From Hyphomicrobiales bacterium (GTDB lineage Bacteria > Pseudomonadota > Alphaproteobacteria > Rhizobiales > Beijerinckiaceae), in NCBI GenBank assembly GCA_900470775.1, contig UCBZ01000012.1, positions 49,050-113,049 on the forward strand: a stretch of 64,000 nt of DNA, read 5' to 3'. The stretch's first letter is position 1. Each line of letters starts with the position of its first letter. The notes beneath the pieces are model-generated. The model ran no database searches. It worked only from the letters and a program-made list of their open reading frames with translations, and was not told where the DNA came from. Of this stretch, positions 40,318 to 49,571 are shown in pieces. The position numbers were made by a program, and so were the translations under genes.

Positions 40318-41703
40318 ATGGACGATGGCGCCGAGGGCAGCCGCACCGACCGCATCATTTCCCGCATCGCCCGTGCGATCGAGACCGGCCAGCTCCAGCC
40401 GGGGCGGCGCATGCCGTCGCTGCGTGCGGCGACGCTCGAATATGGTGTCTCCAAGAACACCATGGTCGAGGCCTATGACCGTCTGGTCGCGCTCGGACGG
40501 CTGGAGGCGCGCCCGGGCTCGGGCTTCTATGTCCGCTCCGCCGGCCGCAATGCGATCGAGGCGCCGCCGCCGCATATGACGGAGGCGATCGACATCGTCT
40601 CGCTGCTGCGCGAGCAACTTCGCCAGACCCATCCCGTCCGCGTCGGCGATGGCCGGCCTCCGGCGTCATGGACCGAGGATTCCGAACTCGGCCGGCACCT
40701 GCGCCTCAAGACCGGCAAGGGCGAACGGCCGATCGAGCATGGCTATGGCGATCCGCTTGGCTATGGCCCGCTGCGGGCGCAGATCGGGCTGATGCTGGCC
40801 GAGCGCTCGATTCATGTCGCGCCGGAGCAGGTCCTGCTCACCTTCGGCATCAATCATGGCCTCGACCTGATCATCCGGCATCTGCTGCAGCCGGGCGACA
40901 CGGTGCTGGTCGACAGCCCCGGCTATTATCCGCTCTTCGGCAAGCTCAAGCTGGCGCGGGTCGAGATCGTCGGCGTCAAGCGCTTGCCCGACGGTCCCGA
41001 TCTCGACGACCTATCGCTGCAGATCGCCCGGCACGCGCCAAAAGCCTTCTTCACGCAATCGGTGGCGCATAATCCCACCGGCGGGTCGATCGCGCTGCCG
41101 GTGGCGCATCGCCTGCTGCAGATCGCGGCGAAGCATGATCTCATCGTCGTGGAGGACGATGTCTTCGCCGATGCGGTGCCGGCGGGCCTGCCGCGCCTGG
41201 CGGCGCTCGACCAGCTCGAACGCGTGATCTATCTCGGCACCTTCTCGAAAACGCTCTCGGCCAGCCTGCGCGTCGGCTATGTCGCCGCCAGCCCAGGCGT
41301 CAGCCGGGCGTTGACGGACATGAAGATGCTGACCGTGGTCAACAGCTCTGGCTATCTGGAGCGGATGGTCAGTGAGCTGATCGCCAGCGGGCAGTACCGG
41401 CACCATCTCAAGCGCCTGCGCGAGCGCATCGAGCGGGCGACCGCGCGCACGCTGCAGAACCTCGACCGGCTCGGCCTCCCGATCTTCGCAGCCCCGACCG
41501 GCGGCTATTATCTCTGGGCCGATTTCGAGCCCGGCCTTGACGATCTGGAGCTGGCGCGCCTCGCCTCGGAGCAGGGCATCTTCATCGCGCCCGGCACGGT
41601 CTTCTTCCCCGATCGCCAGCAGACGCGACCGGGAATGCGGGTCAACATCGCCTATGGCGACGACACGCGCCTGATCGCATTCCTGCAGCAGAGCCTGGCG
41701 TGA
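40318..41703 (+). CDS. MocR-type regulator (GntR helix-turn-helix fused to aminotransferase fold)
   Basis: Residues 1-75 form a GntR-type winged helix (MPSLRAATLEYGVSKNTMVE, recognition helix near 45). The rest is an aminotransferase class I fold with a PLP-binding Lys311 in GTFSKTLS and an AHNPTGG block. MocR regulators sense an amine or PLP adduct and usually control a divergent operon. It is divergent from mvaA and the shared gap holds a perfect palindrome. The effector may be mevalonate-related, but MocR proteins usually need an amine, so this is open. Confidence 0.9.
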   Translation: MDDGAEGSRTDRIISRIARAIETGQLQPGRRMPSLRAATLEYGVSKNTMVEAYDRLVALGRLEARPGSGFYVRSAGRNAIEAPPPHMTEAIDIVSLLREQLRQTHPVRVGDGRPPASWTEDSELGRHLRLKTGKGERPIEHGYGDPLGYGPLRAQIGLMLAERSIHVAPEQVLLTFGINHGLDLIIRHLLQPGDTVLVDSPGYYPLFGKLKLARVEIVGVKRLPDGPDLDDLSLQIARHAPKAFFTQSVAHNPTGGSIALPVAHRLLQIAAKHDLIVVEDDVFADAVPAGLPRLAALDQLERVIYLGTFSKTLSASLRVGYVAASPGVSRALTDMKMLTVVNSSGYLERMVSELIASGQYRHHLKRLRERIERATARTLQNLDRLGLPIFAAPTGGYYLWADFEPGLDDLELARLASEQGIFIAPGTVFFPDRQQTRPGMRVNIAYGDDTRLIAFLQQSLA

Positions 41704-41881
41704 CCAGGCCATGCAGGGCTGTTGAAATGAACAGATGCGTCAACGCGCCGAACGCTTCTGCGCCGCCTGAATACGGCGATCGGAGCCGCGACGATTGCCG
41801 CCCGTCTGAGGCAGGCTCTGTCCTCGCGGAAAGTGCTTCTAGGTCATACGCGCTTCGCCACCTGGAATGGGGCAGCCAGCT

Positions 41882-43003
41882 TTAAATCCGCGACAGCGAG
41901 CCGAATGTCTGGGCGCCGATCGCGCGGCCTGTCTCGAACAGACTCTTCATCTCGGTCGGCTGGAACTGGAAGGGATCGACCGCCTCGGGAACGGAATCCG
42001 GCAGCGCGATGAGCTGGAAGCGCGCGCCCGTCTGCGCGGCTTTTGCCTCGGCCTCGCGGACCGAGCTGTAGAGCAGTTGCCGGATCAGTTGCGACACGCC
42101 CCGGCGCGCCAGCGTCAGGGTGTTCGCGGCGTCGCTGCGCAGCGCGGCATCCCGGCTGACATGCCCGTTGGCGATGACCCAGACCCGGGCCCGCCCGGCG
42201 CCTTTCGCGGGCAACATGAAGGATTCCAGGGGCGTCGGCGTCTTCACGGCGCCGTCGCCATGGAGCGAACTGGTGTTCCGCCTGCGGTCGTTGACATGCA
42301 CGGGCTCGACCAGGCCGGGAACCGCCACCGACGCGATCAGGATATCGACATAGTCGCCCCGCCTGTTCTCGCTGGCCGTCGCGATCACGCCCATATCCCA
42401 GAACACCGACTTGCCGAGCGTCATGTCGGTCGTCACGACGTAAAGCCGCCGACCCGCCTTGTGCGCGGCAGCGACCTCGTCGAGAAGGTCCTCGGTGATC
42501 AGCTCCATCAGGAGACGGCGCAGCGGCGCCGGGTCGTACAGACCCGAGCCGATGATCGTCTTGACGCCGTTGGAGCGGAACACGTCGCGCGTCCGCGTCG
42601 TCGTATAGACCTGCTCCAGCAGGCCATCATGGCCCTTGCCCAGGAAGGCCGGCGTCGCCTGCAGCGCACCTGTCGAGACGCCCGCGACGACGTCGAAGAC
42701 GGGCCGCTTTCCACTGGCAGACCAGGCGCTGAGGACGCCCGCGCCGAAGGCGCCGTCCGCGCCTCCGCTCGTCAGGATTAGAACGTCGCTGCCGCCGGAG
42801 CGAAGCGGCTTCGGCGTCGCTGCCGGCAGGCTCCCTGACGACGCATAGAAACCTGCCGCGACGACGGCCTCATCTGCGTTCAGGACAATGTCGCGGTGCG
42901 TGCAGGCCGACAGGAAGACCAGCGCGGCGATCGCAAGAAGCCGAAAGCCTCTCGCACCAACCGTCACTGCTGCGCCCGGGCCGCAATGTTCGAGCGCGTT
43001 CAT
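41882..43003 (-). CDS. patatin-like phospholipase lipoprotein
   Basis: A lipoprotein signal with lipobox LSAC (Cys34) precedes a patatin domain. It has the oxyanion motif GGADGAFG (about 80-87), the nucleophile Ser110 in GVSTG, and the catalytic Asp in HGDGAVKTP near 245. The protein is probably attached to a membrane facing the periplasm and hydrolyses lipid acyl esters. ATG 43003 is used; ATG 43048 would add 15 residues. It is divergent from the enolase-superfamily gene. Confidence 0.85.
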   Translation of the reverse strand: MNALEHCGPGAAVTVGARGFRLLAIAALVFLSACTHRDIVLNADEAVVAAGFYASSGSLPAATPKPLRSGGSDVLILTSGGADGAFGAGVLSAWSASGKRPVFDVVAGVSTGALQATPAFLGKGHDGLLEQVYTTTRTRDVFRSNGVKTIIGSGLYDPAPLRRLLMELITEDLLDEVAAAHKAGRRLYVVTTDMTLGKSVFWDMGVIATASENRRGDYVDILIASVAVPGLVEPVHVNDRRRNTSSLHGDGAVKTPTPLESFMLPAKGAGRARVWVIANGHVSRDAALRSDAANTLTLARRGVSQLIRQLLYSSVREAEAKAAQTGARFQLIALPDSVPEAVDPFQFQPTEMKSLFETGRAIGAQTFGSLSRI

Positions 43004-43321
43004 CTTCGCCGCTTTCGCTGAAGGACTGTCGTGGCAGGCGTCGGTCATCGCTGCAGTGTCGCGGGTGCATAGGAGGGATGCTTCCCGGCCGAAGCATGAC
43101 GGCAGCGTTACAGTTTGTAATCGACCAGCAACATGCTCCGCTCGCGCAGTGATCCGCCGTTGCTGTCGCCGCATGCCACGCGCCATCGTCCGGTCGGCCT
43201 TTTCGGCAGGTCGCCCCCTGCGGCGACGGCCGTTGAAGCGGCTGGCATCCTGTGGTCGAACTCGTCGCAACAAGCCGTCGCGGTCGATCCCTGGCCGCGA
43301 GCGGAGGCCGGGAGGACCACC
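43004..43321. other. intergenic region between divergent patatin and enolase-superfamily genes
   Basis: The 318 bases should hold promoters for both genes. A small inverted repeat TTACA-GTT-TGTAA lies at 43108-43120 and has the T-N11-A form favoured by LysR regulators, but no such gene adjoins. GGAGG at about 43310 serves the rightward gene. No other gene was found. Confidence 0.35.
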
Positions 43322-44440
43322 ATGCGCATCGCCAGTATCGAACCCTTCATCCTGCACATCCCGGTGACGGGCGGTTCGATCGCAGATTCGACGCACCGCA
43401 TCAGCCATTGGGGCGTGGTCGGCACCAAGATCGTCACCGAGGATGGGCTGGAGGGCTACGGCTTCACCGGCACCCATGCCGATCTGCCCTCCGACAGGCT
43501 GATCACATCCTGTATCCGCGACTGCTACGCCCCGCTGCTGATCGGCGAGGATGCCTCAGAGATCAGCCGGCTCTGGCTGAAGCTTGCCCGTCAACCGGCC
43601 CTGCAATGGGTCGGCCGCGCCGGCATCACCCAGCTTGCGCTGGCGGCGGTGGATATCGCGCTGTGGGATCTCAAGGCGAAGAAGGCCGGCGTCCCGCTCT
43701 GGCACCTGCTCGGCGGCGCGACCAAGCCCAGGCTGGAGGCCTACAACACCGATATCGGCTGGCTCTCGATTCCCAAGGACCAGCTCGTCGATGGCTGCCG
43801 AATGGCGGTCGAGCGCGATGGCTTTCACCGCATCAAGGTCAAGGTCGGTCATGCCGATCCCGGCATCGATATCGGCCGTCTGGAAGCGGTGCGGCAGGCG
43901 GTCGGCTCCCATGTCAGCCTCGCCATCGACGGCAACGGCAAATGGGATCTGCCGACCTGCAAGCGCTTCTGCGCGCGGGCCGAGCCGCTCGACATCTTCT
44001 GGTTCGAGGAGCCGCTCTGGTATGACGATGTCGGCTCGCATGCGGCGCTCGCCCGCTCGACCTCGATCCCCGTCGCGCTCGGCGAGCAGTTGTACTCGCT
44101 CGACGCCTTCCGCAGCTTCATCACGGCCGACGCGATCCATTATGTCCAGCCCGACGTGACCCGGCTCGGCGGTATCACCGAATACATCCAGGTCGCCGAT
44201 CTCGCGCTCGCCAGCCGCCTGCCGGTCGCGCCCCATGCCGGCGAGATGAGCCAGGTCCATGTCCATCTCGCCTACTGGCACCAGGCGACGCCGGTGCTCG
44301 AATACATCCCCTGGATCAAGGACGCCTTCGTCGAGCCGGCCAATGTCGTCGATGGCTGTTTCCTGAAACCCCAGCAACCGGGCGCCGGCACGACGCCGAC
44401 AGCCGACGCCATCGCACGCTTCGCCAAATCGCTGAGCTGA
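43322..44440 (+). CDS. mandelate racemase/muconate-lactonizing-type enzyme
   Basis: This member of the enolase superfamily has 372 residues and the expected two-domain layout. The second-sphere KxK base is K172/K174 (IKVKVG), the Mg ligands are Asp203 (IDGNGKW), Glu229 (WFEEPLW) and Glu255 (ALGEQLY), and the opposite base is His305 (VAPHAGEM). It should abstract a proton next to a carboxylate in a sugar acid or related compound. The exact substrate is unknown, and no sugar transporter adjoins. Confidence 0.85.
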   Translation: MRIASIEPFILHIPVTGGSIADSTHRISHWGVVGTKIVTEDGLEGYGFTGTHADLPSDRLITSCIRDCYAPLLIGEDASEISRLWLKLARQPALQWVGRAGITQLALAAVDIALWDLKAKKAGVPLWHLLGGATKPRLEAYNTDIGWLSIPKDQLVDGCRMAVERDGFHRIKVKVGHADPGIDIGRLEAVRQAVGSHVSLAIDGNGKWDLPTCKRFCARAEPLDIFWFEEPLWYDDVGSHAALARSTSIPVALGEQLYSLDAFRSFITADAIHYVQPDVTRLGGITEYIQVADLALASRLPVAPHAGEMSQVHVHLAYWHQATPVLEYIPWIKDAFVEPANVVDGCFLKPQQPGAGTTPTADAIARFAKSLS

Positions 44441-44446
44441 CGCCGG

Positions 44447-45151
44447 CTATTTCGCCTCGGCCGCGATCGGAACATCGTAACTGGACGCGCGCGCCGCGCC
44501 CTTGAAGCCGAAATGCCACCATTCGCGTGAATAGGCGGCGAAACCCTGCGCCTTGAAGGCGGCCGCGAGCCTGCGCCGGTTGGCGGCCGCCATGGCGCCG
44601 ACCTCGCGGCTGGCACCGGCCGAGCTCGGGTCGAAGCGGTCGAAGGGCGTGCCGAAATCCAGGGCCGAAGCATTGCCGGCACCGTCGACCGCCTCGGCGC
44701 CGGCATCCACCGCCGTGCCCTTCGAATGCGAGGACGTCGCGGCGATATAGCCGAGCGCGAAAAGCTCCCGCTTGTCGATGCGCGGATAGTAGTCGCTCTT
44801 GCGGGCCTGGTCGGTCTCGTCAGCCGCCCAGGCGGCGAAAGCCGAGACGGCGCGTTGCGGTCGGTAGCAGTCATAGACGATAAGCCGCCAGCCCGAGCGC
44901 GCCAGCACGCCTGCGACCCGCGCCAGCGCCTCGGCGGTCTCCTGCTTCAGCCAGCATTCGGGCGCGCCATAGCCCGCCACCGGCCGCCCGGTGAAATTCT
45001 CGGCGCCGGCATAGCGGATCTCCTGCCGGATCGCCTTGCTCACCTCAGCAAGACGCACGAAGCCCGGCGGCAGCGTCGTCGCGAGGCAAGACCCGCCCAG
45101 GACGAGCGCCAGTCCGGGTACGGCAAGGCGGGGCAGGAGATGTCGGCTCAT
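44447..45151 (-). CDS. D-alanyl-D-alanine dipeptidase (VanX-like, peptidase M15D)
   Basis: This zinc peptidase cleaves D-Ala-D-Ala. A signal peptide (core RLAVPGLALVLGGSCLA) sends it to the periplasm. The zinc ligands and base fit the family: His142 and Asp149 in SSHSKGTAVDA, Glu210 and His213 in SREWWHFGF, plus the Arg97 block DCYRPQRA. With the periplasmic location it more likely recycles wall peptides than gives vancomycin resistance. ATG 45151 is preferred over ATG 45190. Confidence 0.88.
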   Translation of the reverse strand: MSRHLLPRLAVPGLALVLGGSCLATTLPPGFVRLAEVSKAIRQEIRYAGAENFTGRPVAGYGAPECWLKQETAEALARVAGVLARSGWRLIVYDCYRPQRAVSAFAAWAADETDQARKSDYYPRIDKRELFALGYIAATSSHSKGTAVDAGAEAVDGAGNASALDFGTPFDRFDPSSAGASREVGAMAAANRRRLAAAFKAQGFAAYSREWWHFGFKGAARASSYDVPIAAEAK

Positions 45152-45248
45152 CGTGCCTGCAGATATCGCGGGAAAAGCCCCGACCGGCAATCGTGGGCGC
45201 GTGGCCGTAGTGACTGGCTTGCCCCTGCGAGCCGGCAGTTCTACAATT

Positions 45249-45345
45249 CACCCGTCCGTTGGGGTGCCCACAAGGCTGAGAGGCGTTCGATCGCCAACCC
45301 ATCGAACCTGATCCGGGTAATGCCGGCGAAGGGAACGGTTCAGGC
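45249..45345 (+). promoter_or_regulatory. TPP riboswitch (THI element)
   Basis: Conserved THI blocks appear in order: GGGGTGCCC (about 45261), AAGGCTGAGA (45272-45281), CCAACCC, CGAACCTGATCCGGGTAATG (45303 on) and CCGGCGAAGGGA. The element lies about 57 bases upstream of the thiO start on the same strand and should repress the thi operon when thiamine diphosphate is present. No T-run terminator follows, so control of translation start is likelier. Confidence 0.95.
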
Positions 45346-45401
45346 TCGTCGCTGTCTTCGGCACGCCATCGCCGTTGTCTTCCCGGTCAAGTGGGAATGG
45401 C

Positions 45402-46460
45402 ATGTCCGATTCGTCCGCACAGCCGAGGCCGCCCCAGCGCCTGAAGACCGGCGCAGGCAAACCTGTGCATGTCGGCATCATCGGTGCTGGCGTCGTCGGT
45501 CTCGCCTGCGCGGCTGAGCTGCTGGACCGCGGCGCCACGGTCACGCTGCATGAGCGCGGCGCCTTTGCCGGTGAGCGAGCCTGTTCCTGGTTCGCGGGCG
45601 GGATGCTGGCGCCCTGGTGCGAGGGCGAGAGCGCCGAGGAACCGGTCATTCGCCTGGGCGCGGAGGCCGCCGGCTGGTGGCAGCGCCATGTCGATGGCGT
45701 CGTCCGCAACGGCACGCTCGTGCTCGCGCCCAGCCGCGACCGCAGCGAGATCAGGCGCTTCGGCCAGCGCACCTCGCATTTCATCGAGCTCGACGGCGAG
45801 GGGATCGCGGCGCTCGAACCCGATCTTGCCGGGCGCTTCGGCAAGGGGCTGTTCTTCGACGGCGAGGGGCATCTCGATCCGCGCCGGGCGCTCGCCGGGC
45901 TGTCGCAGCATGTGCTCGCGGCCGGAGGCGAAATCCATTTCGGCAGCGAGGCGAGGGCGGCCGACATTGCTGCCGATATCGTGCTCGACTGTCGCGGTTT
46001 GTCGGCCCGCGATGCACTGCCCGATCTGCGCGGCGTCAAGGGCGAGATGCTGCTGCTGCGCAGCCGGGATCTGACGCTTTCTCGCCCCATCCGGCTGCTG
46101 CATCCGCGCATTCCGCTCTATGTCGTGCCGCGTGCGGACGGGCTGTTCATGGTCGGCGCGACCATGATCGAAAGCGCCGATCGCAGCCGTATCTCGGCCC
46201 GCTCGATGCTGGAGCTGCTCGGCGCGGCTTACGCGCTGCATCCATCCTTCGGCGAGGCGGAGGTCGTCGAGATCGGCGTCGATGCCCGCCCGGCCTTTCC
46301 CGACAACCTGCCCAGGCTGACGCGCCAAGGCCGGGTGATCCATGTCAACGGGCTCTATCGTCACGGCTTCCTGCTCAGCCCCGCCATGGCGCGGCTGGCG
46401 GCGGATGCCGTGCTCGATCCAGCCAGCATTCCGGAGATGCTTCATGACGTTGCTGCTTAA
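45402..46460 (+). CDS. thiO: glycine oxidase ThiO
   Basis: The FAD enzyme oxidises glycine to iminoglycine (dehydroglycine) for thiazole formation. The N-terminal FAD motif is VGIIGAGVVGLACAAEL, with CSWFAGGMLAPW as the second conserved block and GLYRHGFLLSPAMARL at the C-terminus. Length is 352 residues. It is the first gene after the TPP riboswitch and overlaps thiS by 17 bases. Confidence 0.93.
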   Translation: MSDSSAQPRPPQRLKTGAGKPVHVGIIGAGVVGLACAAELLDRGATVTLHERGAFAGERACSWFAGGMLAPWCEGESAEEPVIRLGAEAAGWWQRHVDGVVRNGTLVLAPSRDRSEIRRFGQRTSHFIELDGEGIAALEPDLAGRFGKGLFFDGEGHLDPRRALAGLSQHVLAAGGEIHFGSEARAADIAADIVLDCRGLSARDALPDLRGVKGEMLLLRSRDLTLSRPIRLLHPRIPLYVVPRADGLFMVGATMIESADRSRISARSMLELLGAAYALHPSFGEAEVVEIGVDARPAFPDNLPRLTRQGRVIHVNGLYRHGFLLSPAMARLAADAVLDPASIPEMLHDVAA

Positions 46461-46641
46461 CGGCGAGCCGCGCCAGGTCGCGGCCGATACGCTTGCCGAG
46501 GCGCTGGCCGAGCTCGGCTATGCCGGCAAGGTCGTGGCGACCGCGGTCAATGGCGATTTCGTCGCGTCGCGGCTGCGCGAGACCGTCAGGCTTGTGGATG
46601 GCGACCGCATCGAGGTCGTCGCCCCGATGCAGGGAGGCTGA
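46444..46641 (+). CDS. thiS: sulfur carrier protein ThiS
   Basis: The 65-residue ubiquitin-like protein opens with TLLLNGEP and ends with the Gly-Gly needed for thiocarboxylation (APMQGG). It donates sulfur to the ThiG reaction. It overlaps thiO by 17 bases and thiG by one base (TGATG). Confidence 0.95.
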   Translation: MTLLLNGEPRQVAADTLAEALAELGYAGKVVATAVNGDFVASRLRETVRLVDGDRIEVVAPMQGG

Positions 46642-47417
46642 TGATGGCGTCCTTCTACGGTTTCGAGCCGAAAAGCCGGCTCTTCCTCGGCACGGCGCAG
46701 TATCCTTCGCCCGCGATCCTGGCCGACGCCGTCAGGGCCTCAGGCGTCGAGGTCGTCACAGTCTCATTGAGGCGTGAGGCCGGGGAGGGCGCCGCCGGCC
46801 AGGCCTTCTGGTCGCTGGTCAAGGAACTCGGGGTGCGCGTCCTGCCCAACACAGCGGGTTGCCATAGCGTCAAGGAGGCCGTCACCACGGCGCAGATGGC
46901 GCGCGAGGTCTTCGGCACCAACTGGATCAAGCTCGAGGTGATCGGCGAGGACGACACGCTCCAGCCCGATGTCGTCGGCCTGATCGAGGCGGCGCGCATC
47001 CTCAGCGCCGACGGCTTCGAGGTCTTTCCCTACACCACCGAGGACATCGTCGTCGGCGGCCGCCTGCTCGATGCCGGCTGCGAGGTGCTGATGCCCTGGG
47101 GCGCGCCGATCGGCTCGGGCCGGGGCCTCAACAACCCCTATGGACTGCGCACGATGCGCCAGCATTTCCCCGGCATCCCGCTCGTGGTCGATGCCGGCAT
47201 CGGCCTGCCCTCCCATGCCGCCCATGCCATGGAACTCGGCTATGACGGCATCCTGCTCAACACCGCGGTTGCCAGGGCCGGCGATCCCGCCCTGATGGCC
47301 AGGGCTTTCGCCAGCGCGATCGAGGCCGGGCGCCAGGCCTTTGAGGCGCAGCCGATCGAGGCGCGCGATATGGCTGCTCCCTCCACCCCCGTCATGGGCA
47401 AGGCGTTTCTATCATGA
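46641..47417 (+). CDS. thiG: thiazole synthase ThiG
   Basis: The enzyme builds the thiazole ring from deoxyxylulose phosphate, ThiS-thiocarboxylate and dehydroglycine. The 258-residue TIM barrel has the Schiff-base Lys in [13 protein letters not shown] [10 protein letters not shown], the [11 protein letters not shown] phosphate loop and [11 protein letters not shown]. It is coupled to thiS upstream and thiE downstream. Confidence 0.95.
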   Translation: MMASFYGFEPKSRLFLGTAQYPSPAILADAVRASGVEVVTVSLRREAGEGAAGQAFWSLVKELGVRVLPNTAGCHSVKEAVTTAQMAREVFGTNWIKLEVIGEDDTLQPDVVGLIEAARILSADGFEVFPYTTEDIVVGGRLLDAGCEVLMPWGAPIGSGRGLNNPYGLRTMRQHFPGIPLVVDAGIGLPSHAAHAMELGYDGILLNTAVARAGDPALMARAFASAIEAGRQAFEAQPIEARDMAAPSTPVMGKAFLS

Positions 47418-48040
47418 GCAAGGCTGCCGTCATGAAGCTCGATCCGTTCTACCCGATCTTCGACAGCGCCGACTGGCTCGCGCGCATGCTGCCGCTTGGC
47501 ATCAAGCTCGTGCAGTTGCGCATCAAGGACAAAACCGAGACCGAGACCGCGCGCGAGATCGCCCGGGCCAGGACGCTTTGCGCGGAGGCCGATTGCGTCC
47601 TCGTCGTCAACGACTACTGGCATCTGGCGATCGAGGAGGGCTGCGACTTCGTCCATCTCGGCCAGGAGGATCTCGACGACGCCGATCTCGATGCGATCCG
47701 CAAGGCCGGCATGAGGCTCGGCATCAGCAGCCATGACGAGGACGAGTTGGAGCGGGCGCTGGCGACCGAGCCGGACTACGTCGCGCTCGGCCCGGTCTAT
47801 CCGACGATCCTCAAGGCGATGAAATGGGATCCGCAGGGGCTCGACCGCGTCACGCAATGGAAGCGTCGTATCGGTGACCTCCCGCTGGTCGGCATCGGCG
47901 GCATCTCGCTCGACCGTGCGCCGGGCGTCTTCGCGGCCGGCGCCGACATCGTCGCGGCGGTGACGGACATTACGCTCAACGCCGATCCGGAGGCGCGGGC
48001 AAAGGCCTGGATCGCAGCGACGCGCAACCACGCAGGGTAG
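47414..48040 (+). CDS. thiE: thiamine-phosphate synthase ThiE
   Basis: The enzyme couples the thiazole and pyrimidine phosphates. The 208-residue barrel shows [34 protein letters not shown] and a terminal VGIGGIS phosphate site. The GPVYPT segment has Tyr where many ThiE have Phe. Its start overlaps the thiG stop as ATGA. thiC and thiD are not in the window. Confidence 0.92.
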   Translation: MSKAAVMKLDPFYPIFDSADWLARMLPLGIKLVQLRIKDKTETETAREIARARTLCAEADCVLVVNDYWHLAIEEGCDFVHLGQEDLDDADLDAIRKAGMRLGISSHDEDELERALATEPDYVALGPVYPTILKAMKWDPQGLDRVTQWKRRIGDLPLVGIGGISLDRAPGVFAAGADIVAAVTDITLNADPEARAKAWIAATRNHAG

Positions 48041-48045
48041 GGCGC

Positions 48046-48153
48046 GTCATTCTCGGGCGAAGCGAAGCGCAGACCCGAGAATCTCAGGACGAGAGAGGTA
48101 TCACGACGCGAACGAGCTGGTTTTCGAGATGCTCGGTCAAGCCCGAGCATGAC
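48046..48153. repeat. dispersed palindromic element, family A copy in reverse order
   Basis: ATTCTCGGG (48049-48057) pairs with CCCGAGAAT (48074-48082), and ATGCTCGGT (48129-48137) with GCCCGAGCAT (48141-48150). The order of the two hairpins is opposite to the copies at 5446 and 59616, so it is the same element inverted, with a longer middle. It follows thiE and lies between convergent genes. Confidence 0.75.
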
Positions 48154-48161
48154 GGTCCCGA

Positions 48162-48476
48162 TCAAACGCTCTCCACCGCCACATGCCCATCGACATGGCC
48201 GAGGCTGCGCTCGGGGTCGAGCCGGTCGCGGACACGCTGCTTCAGGATCTTCGAATCCGGGAAGCCGCCTTCGGTCTTGCGGTCCCAGATCAACTCGCCG
48301 TCATAGGTGATCTGGAAGACGCCGCCGGTGCGCGGGATCAGCGCGACCTCGCCGAGATCCTGGCCGAAGGTCGAGAGCAGTTCCTGGCCGAGCCACGCGG
48401 CGCGCAGCATCCACTGGCACATCGAGCAATAGGTGATGGCGATGCGCGGGGCGGGCTTTGCTGGGGTTTCGGTCAT
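48162..48476 (-). CDS. SelT/SelW/SelH (Rdx)-family selenoprotein-like thioredoxin-fold protein
   Basis: This 104-residue protein has the Rdx redox motif CSMC (Cys17, Cys20) in ITYCSMCQWMLRAAWLGQEL, followed by the PRTGGVFQITYDGELIWDRK block. The family has a thioredoxin-like fold and Cys or Sec at the redox site; here it is Cys. It is cytosolic, with unknown targets. It is the only gene between thiE and the IclR regulator. Confidence 0.9.
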   Translation of the reverse strand: MTETPAKPAPRIAITYCSMCQWMLRAAWLGQELLSTFGQDLGEVALIPRTGGVFQITYDGELIWDRKTEGGFPDSKILKQRVRDRLDPERSLGHVDGHVAVESV

Positions 48477-48573
48477 GACGATCTGCCTTCAGGAATGATG
48501 CTGCGCCTTCGAGACCATGGTTCTCCGCGTCAGGCAAGCATTCTGCGGCATGACGGATCGGCGCCGCGGGCGT

Positions 48574-49392
48574 TCAACCGGCCACCGCGCTCAGGCTGCG
48601 CGAGGGATAGCGCAGCGCCATGTCGAAGGGGTTGAGCCTCGCGCCCAGCGCCTCGGCTTCCGTCTTGAGGATGCTGACGACATTGGCGAGCCGGTCGTCA
48701 CGCAGCCGCTCCAGCAGCGTGCCGACGCTGAGTGCTGCGACCGCGCGCCCATCCGCATCGCAGACGGGCACGGCGACGCCGGCCATGCCGGGGATCAGCC
48801 CGGTGTTGAGGTTGACCCAACCCTGCTCGCGGGCGCGGTCGAGCGCTCCGCGCAGCGCCGCCTCGTCGAGAAAGCCGCGATCGAGCAGGCGCGGCATGTT
48901 GAAGCGGATCACCGCCTCGCGCTCGGCCGCGGGCAGATGGGCCAGCATGGCGAGGCTGCCCTGGCCGAGCCCGAGCGGCACCTTGCCGCCGATGTCGCCG
49001 GTGAAGGAGCGGATCGGGAAGGGGCCCTCGATCCGGTCGAGGCAGACCGCGTCATAGCCGTTGCGCACCAGCAGGAAGACGGTGTCGCTCAGCGTCGCCG
49101 ACAGCCGCAGCAGCGCCGGACGGGCCAGCTCGCGCAGGCCCCCGGCCTGGCCGGCGCGGGCGGCGAGCACGAAGAAATCCAGCGCTGGCCGGTAACGCTT
49201 TCCGCCTGCGACCTGCTCCACGAAGCCCTCGGCCATCAGGTCGCGCAGGGCACGGTGCGCGCTGGGCTGGCCGCAACCGGTGGCGCTGGCGATGTCCTTC
49301 AGCCGCATCCCGGCGGCATCGCCCGCCGCGACGATGCGCAGCAGCCGCAAGGCGCGCTGCAGGCTTGATGGGGCATCCGCGGGATCCGGCAT
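48574..49392 (-). CDS. IclR-family transcriptional regulator
   Basis: An N-terminal winged helix (LQRALRLLRIVAAGD, then MRLKDIASATGCGQPSAHRALRDL) is followed by the IclR effector domain (about 90-260). The length of 272 is typical. The likely start is ATG 49392, with AGGAC upstream. It is divergent from the operon beginning at 49572, which it probably controls. The gap contains an AT-rich block (about 49420-49475). Confidence 0.88.
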   Translation of the reverse strand: MPDPADAPSSLQRALRLLRIVAAGDAAGMRLKDIASATGCGQPSAHRALRDLMAEGFVEQVAGGKRYRPALDFFVLAARAGQAGGLRELARPALLRLSATLSDTVFLLVRNGYDAVCLDRIEGPFPIRSFTGDIGGKVPLGLGQGSLAMLAHLPAAEREAVIRFNMPRLLDRGFLDEAALRGALDRAREQGWVNLNTGLIPGMAGVAVPVCDADGRAVAALSVGTLLERLRDDRLANVVSILKTEAEALGARLNPFDMALRYPSRSLSAVAG

Positions 49393-49571
49393 GTGTCCTG
49401 AAATCAAATGAGTTCGACGCAGAATAAAATTCCATATGAAGAAATTATGTCAATATAAATTCTCCAATGTGAAATCCTTGATTGACGGATTTGTGTCGCC
49501 TGCGTCTGCTTGGGTCATCGCAGTTCGGCCTCCGGTTCGATCAGAGCCGGGCGCCCGCATCCGAGGTGCCG
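49393..49571 (+). promoter_or_regulatory. AT-rich control region of the IclR gene and the opine-type operon
   Basis: Most of 49420-49475 is A/T, with AATTCCATATGAAGAAATT-like repeats of AATT and a CATATG core. This contrasts strongly with neighbours and is where the IclR protein probably binds. A TTGACG at 49482-49487 is a possible -35 for the rightward operon, but no good -10 was seen. Confidence 0.4.

Noticed and set aside
44447..45151. VanX-like gene as part of a vancomycin-resistance cluster
   Set aside because: No vanH, vanA or vanRS homologue lies nearby, and the signal peptide points to periplasmic wall recycling.
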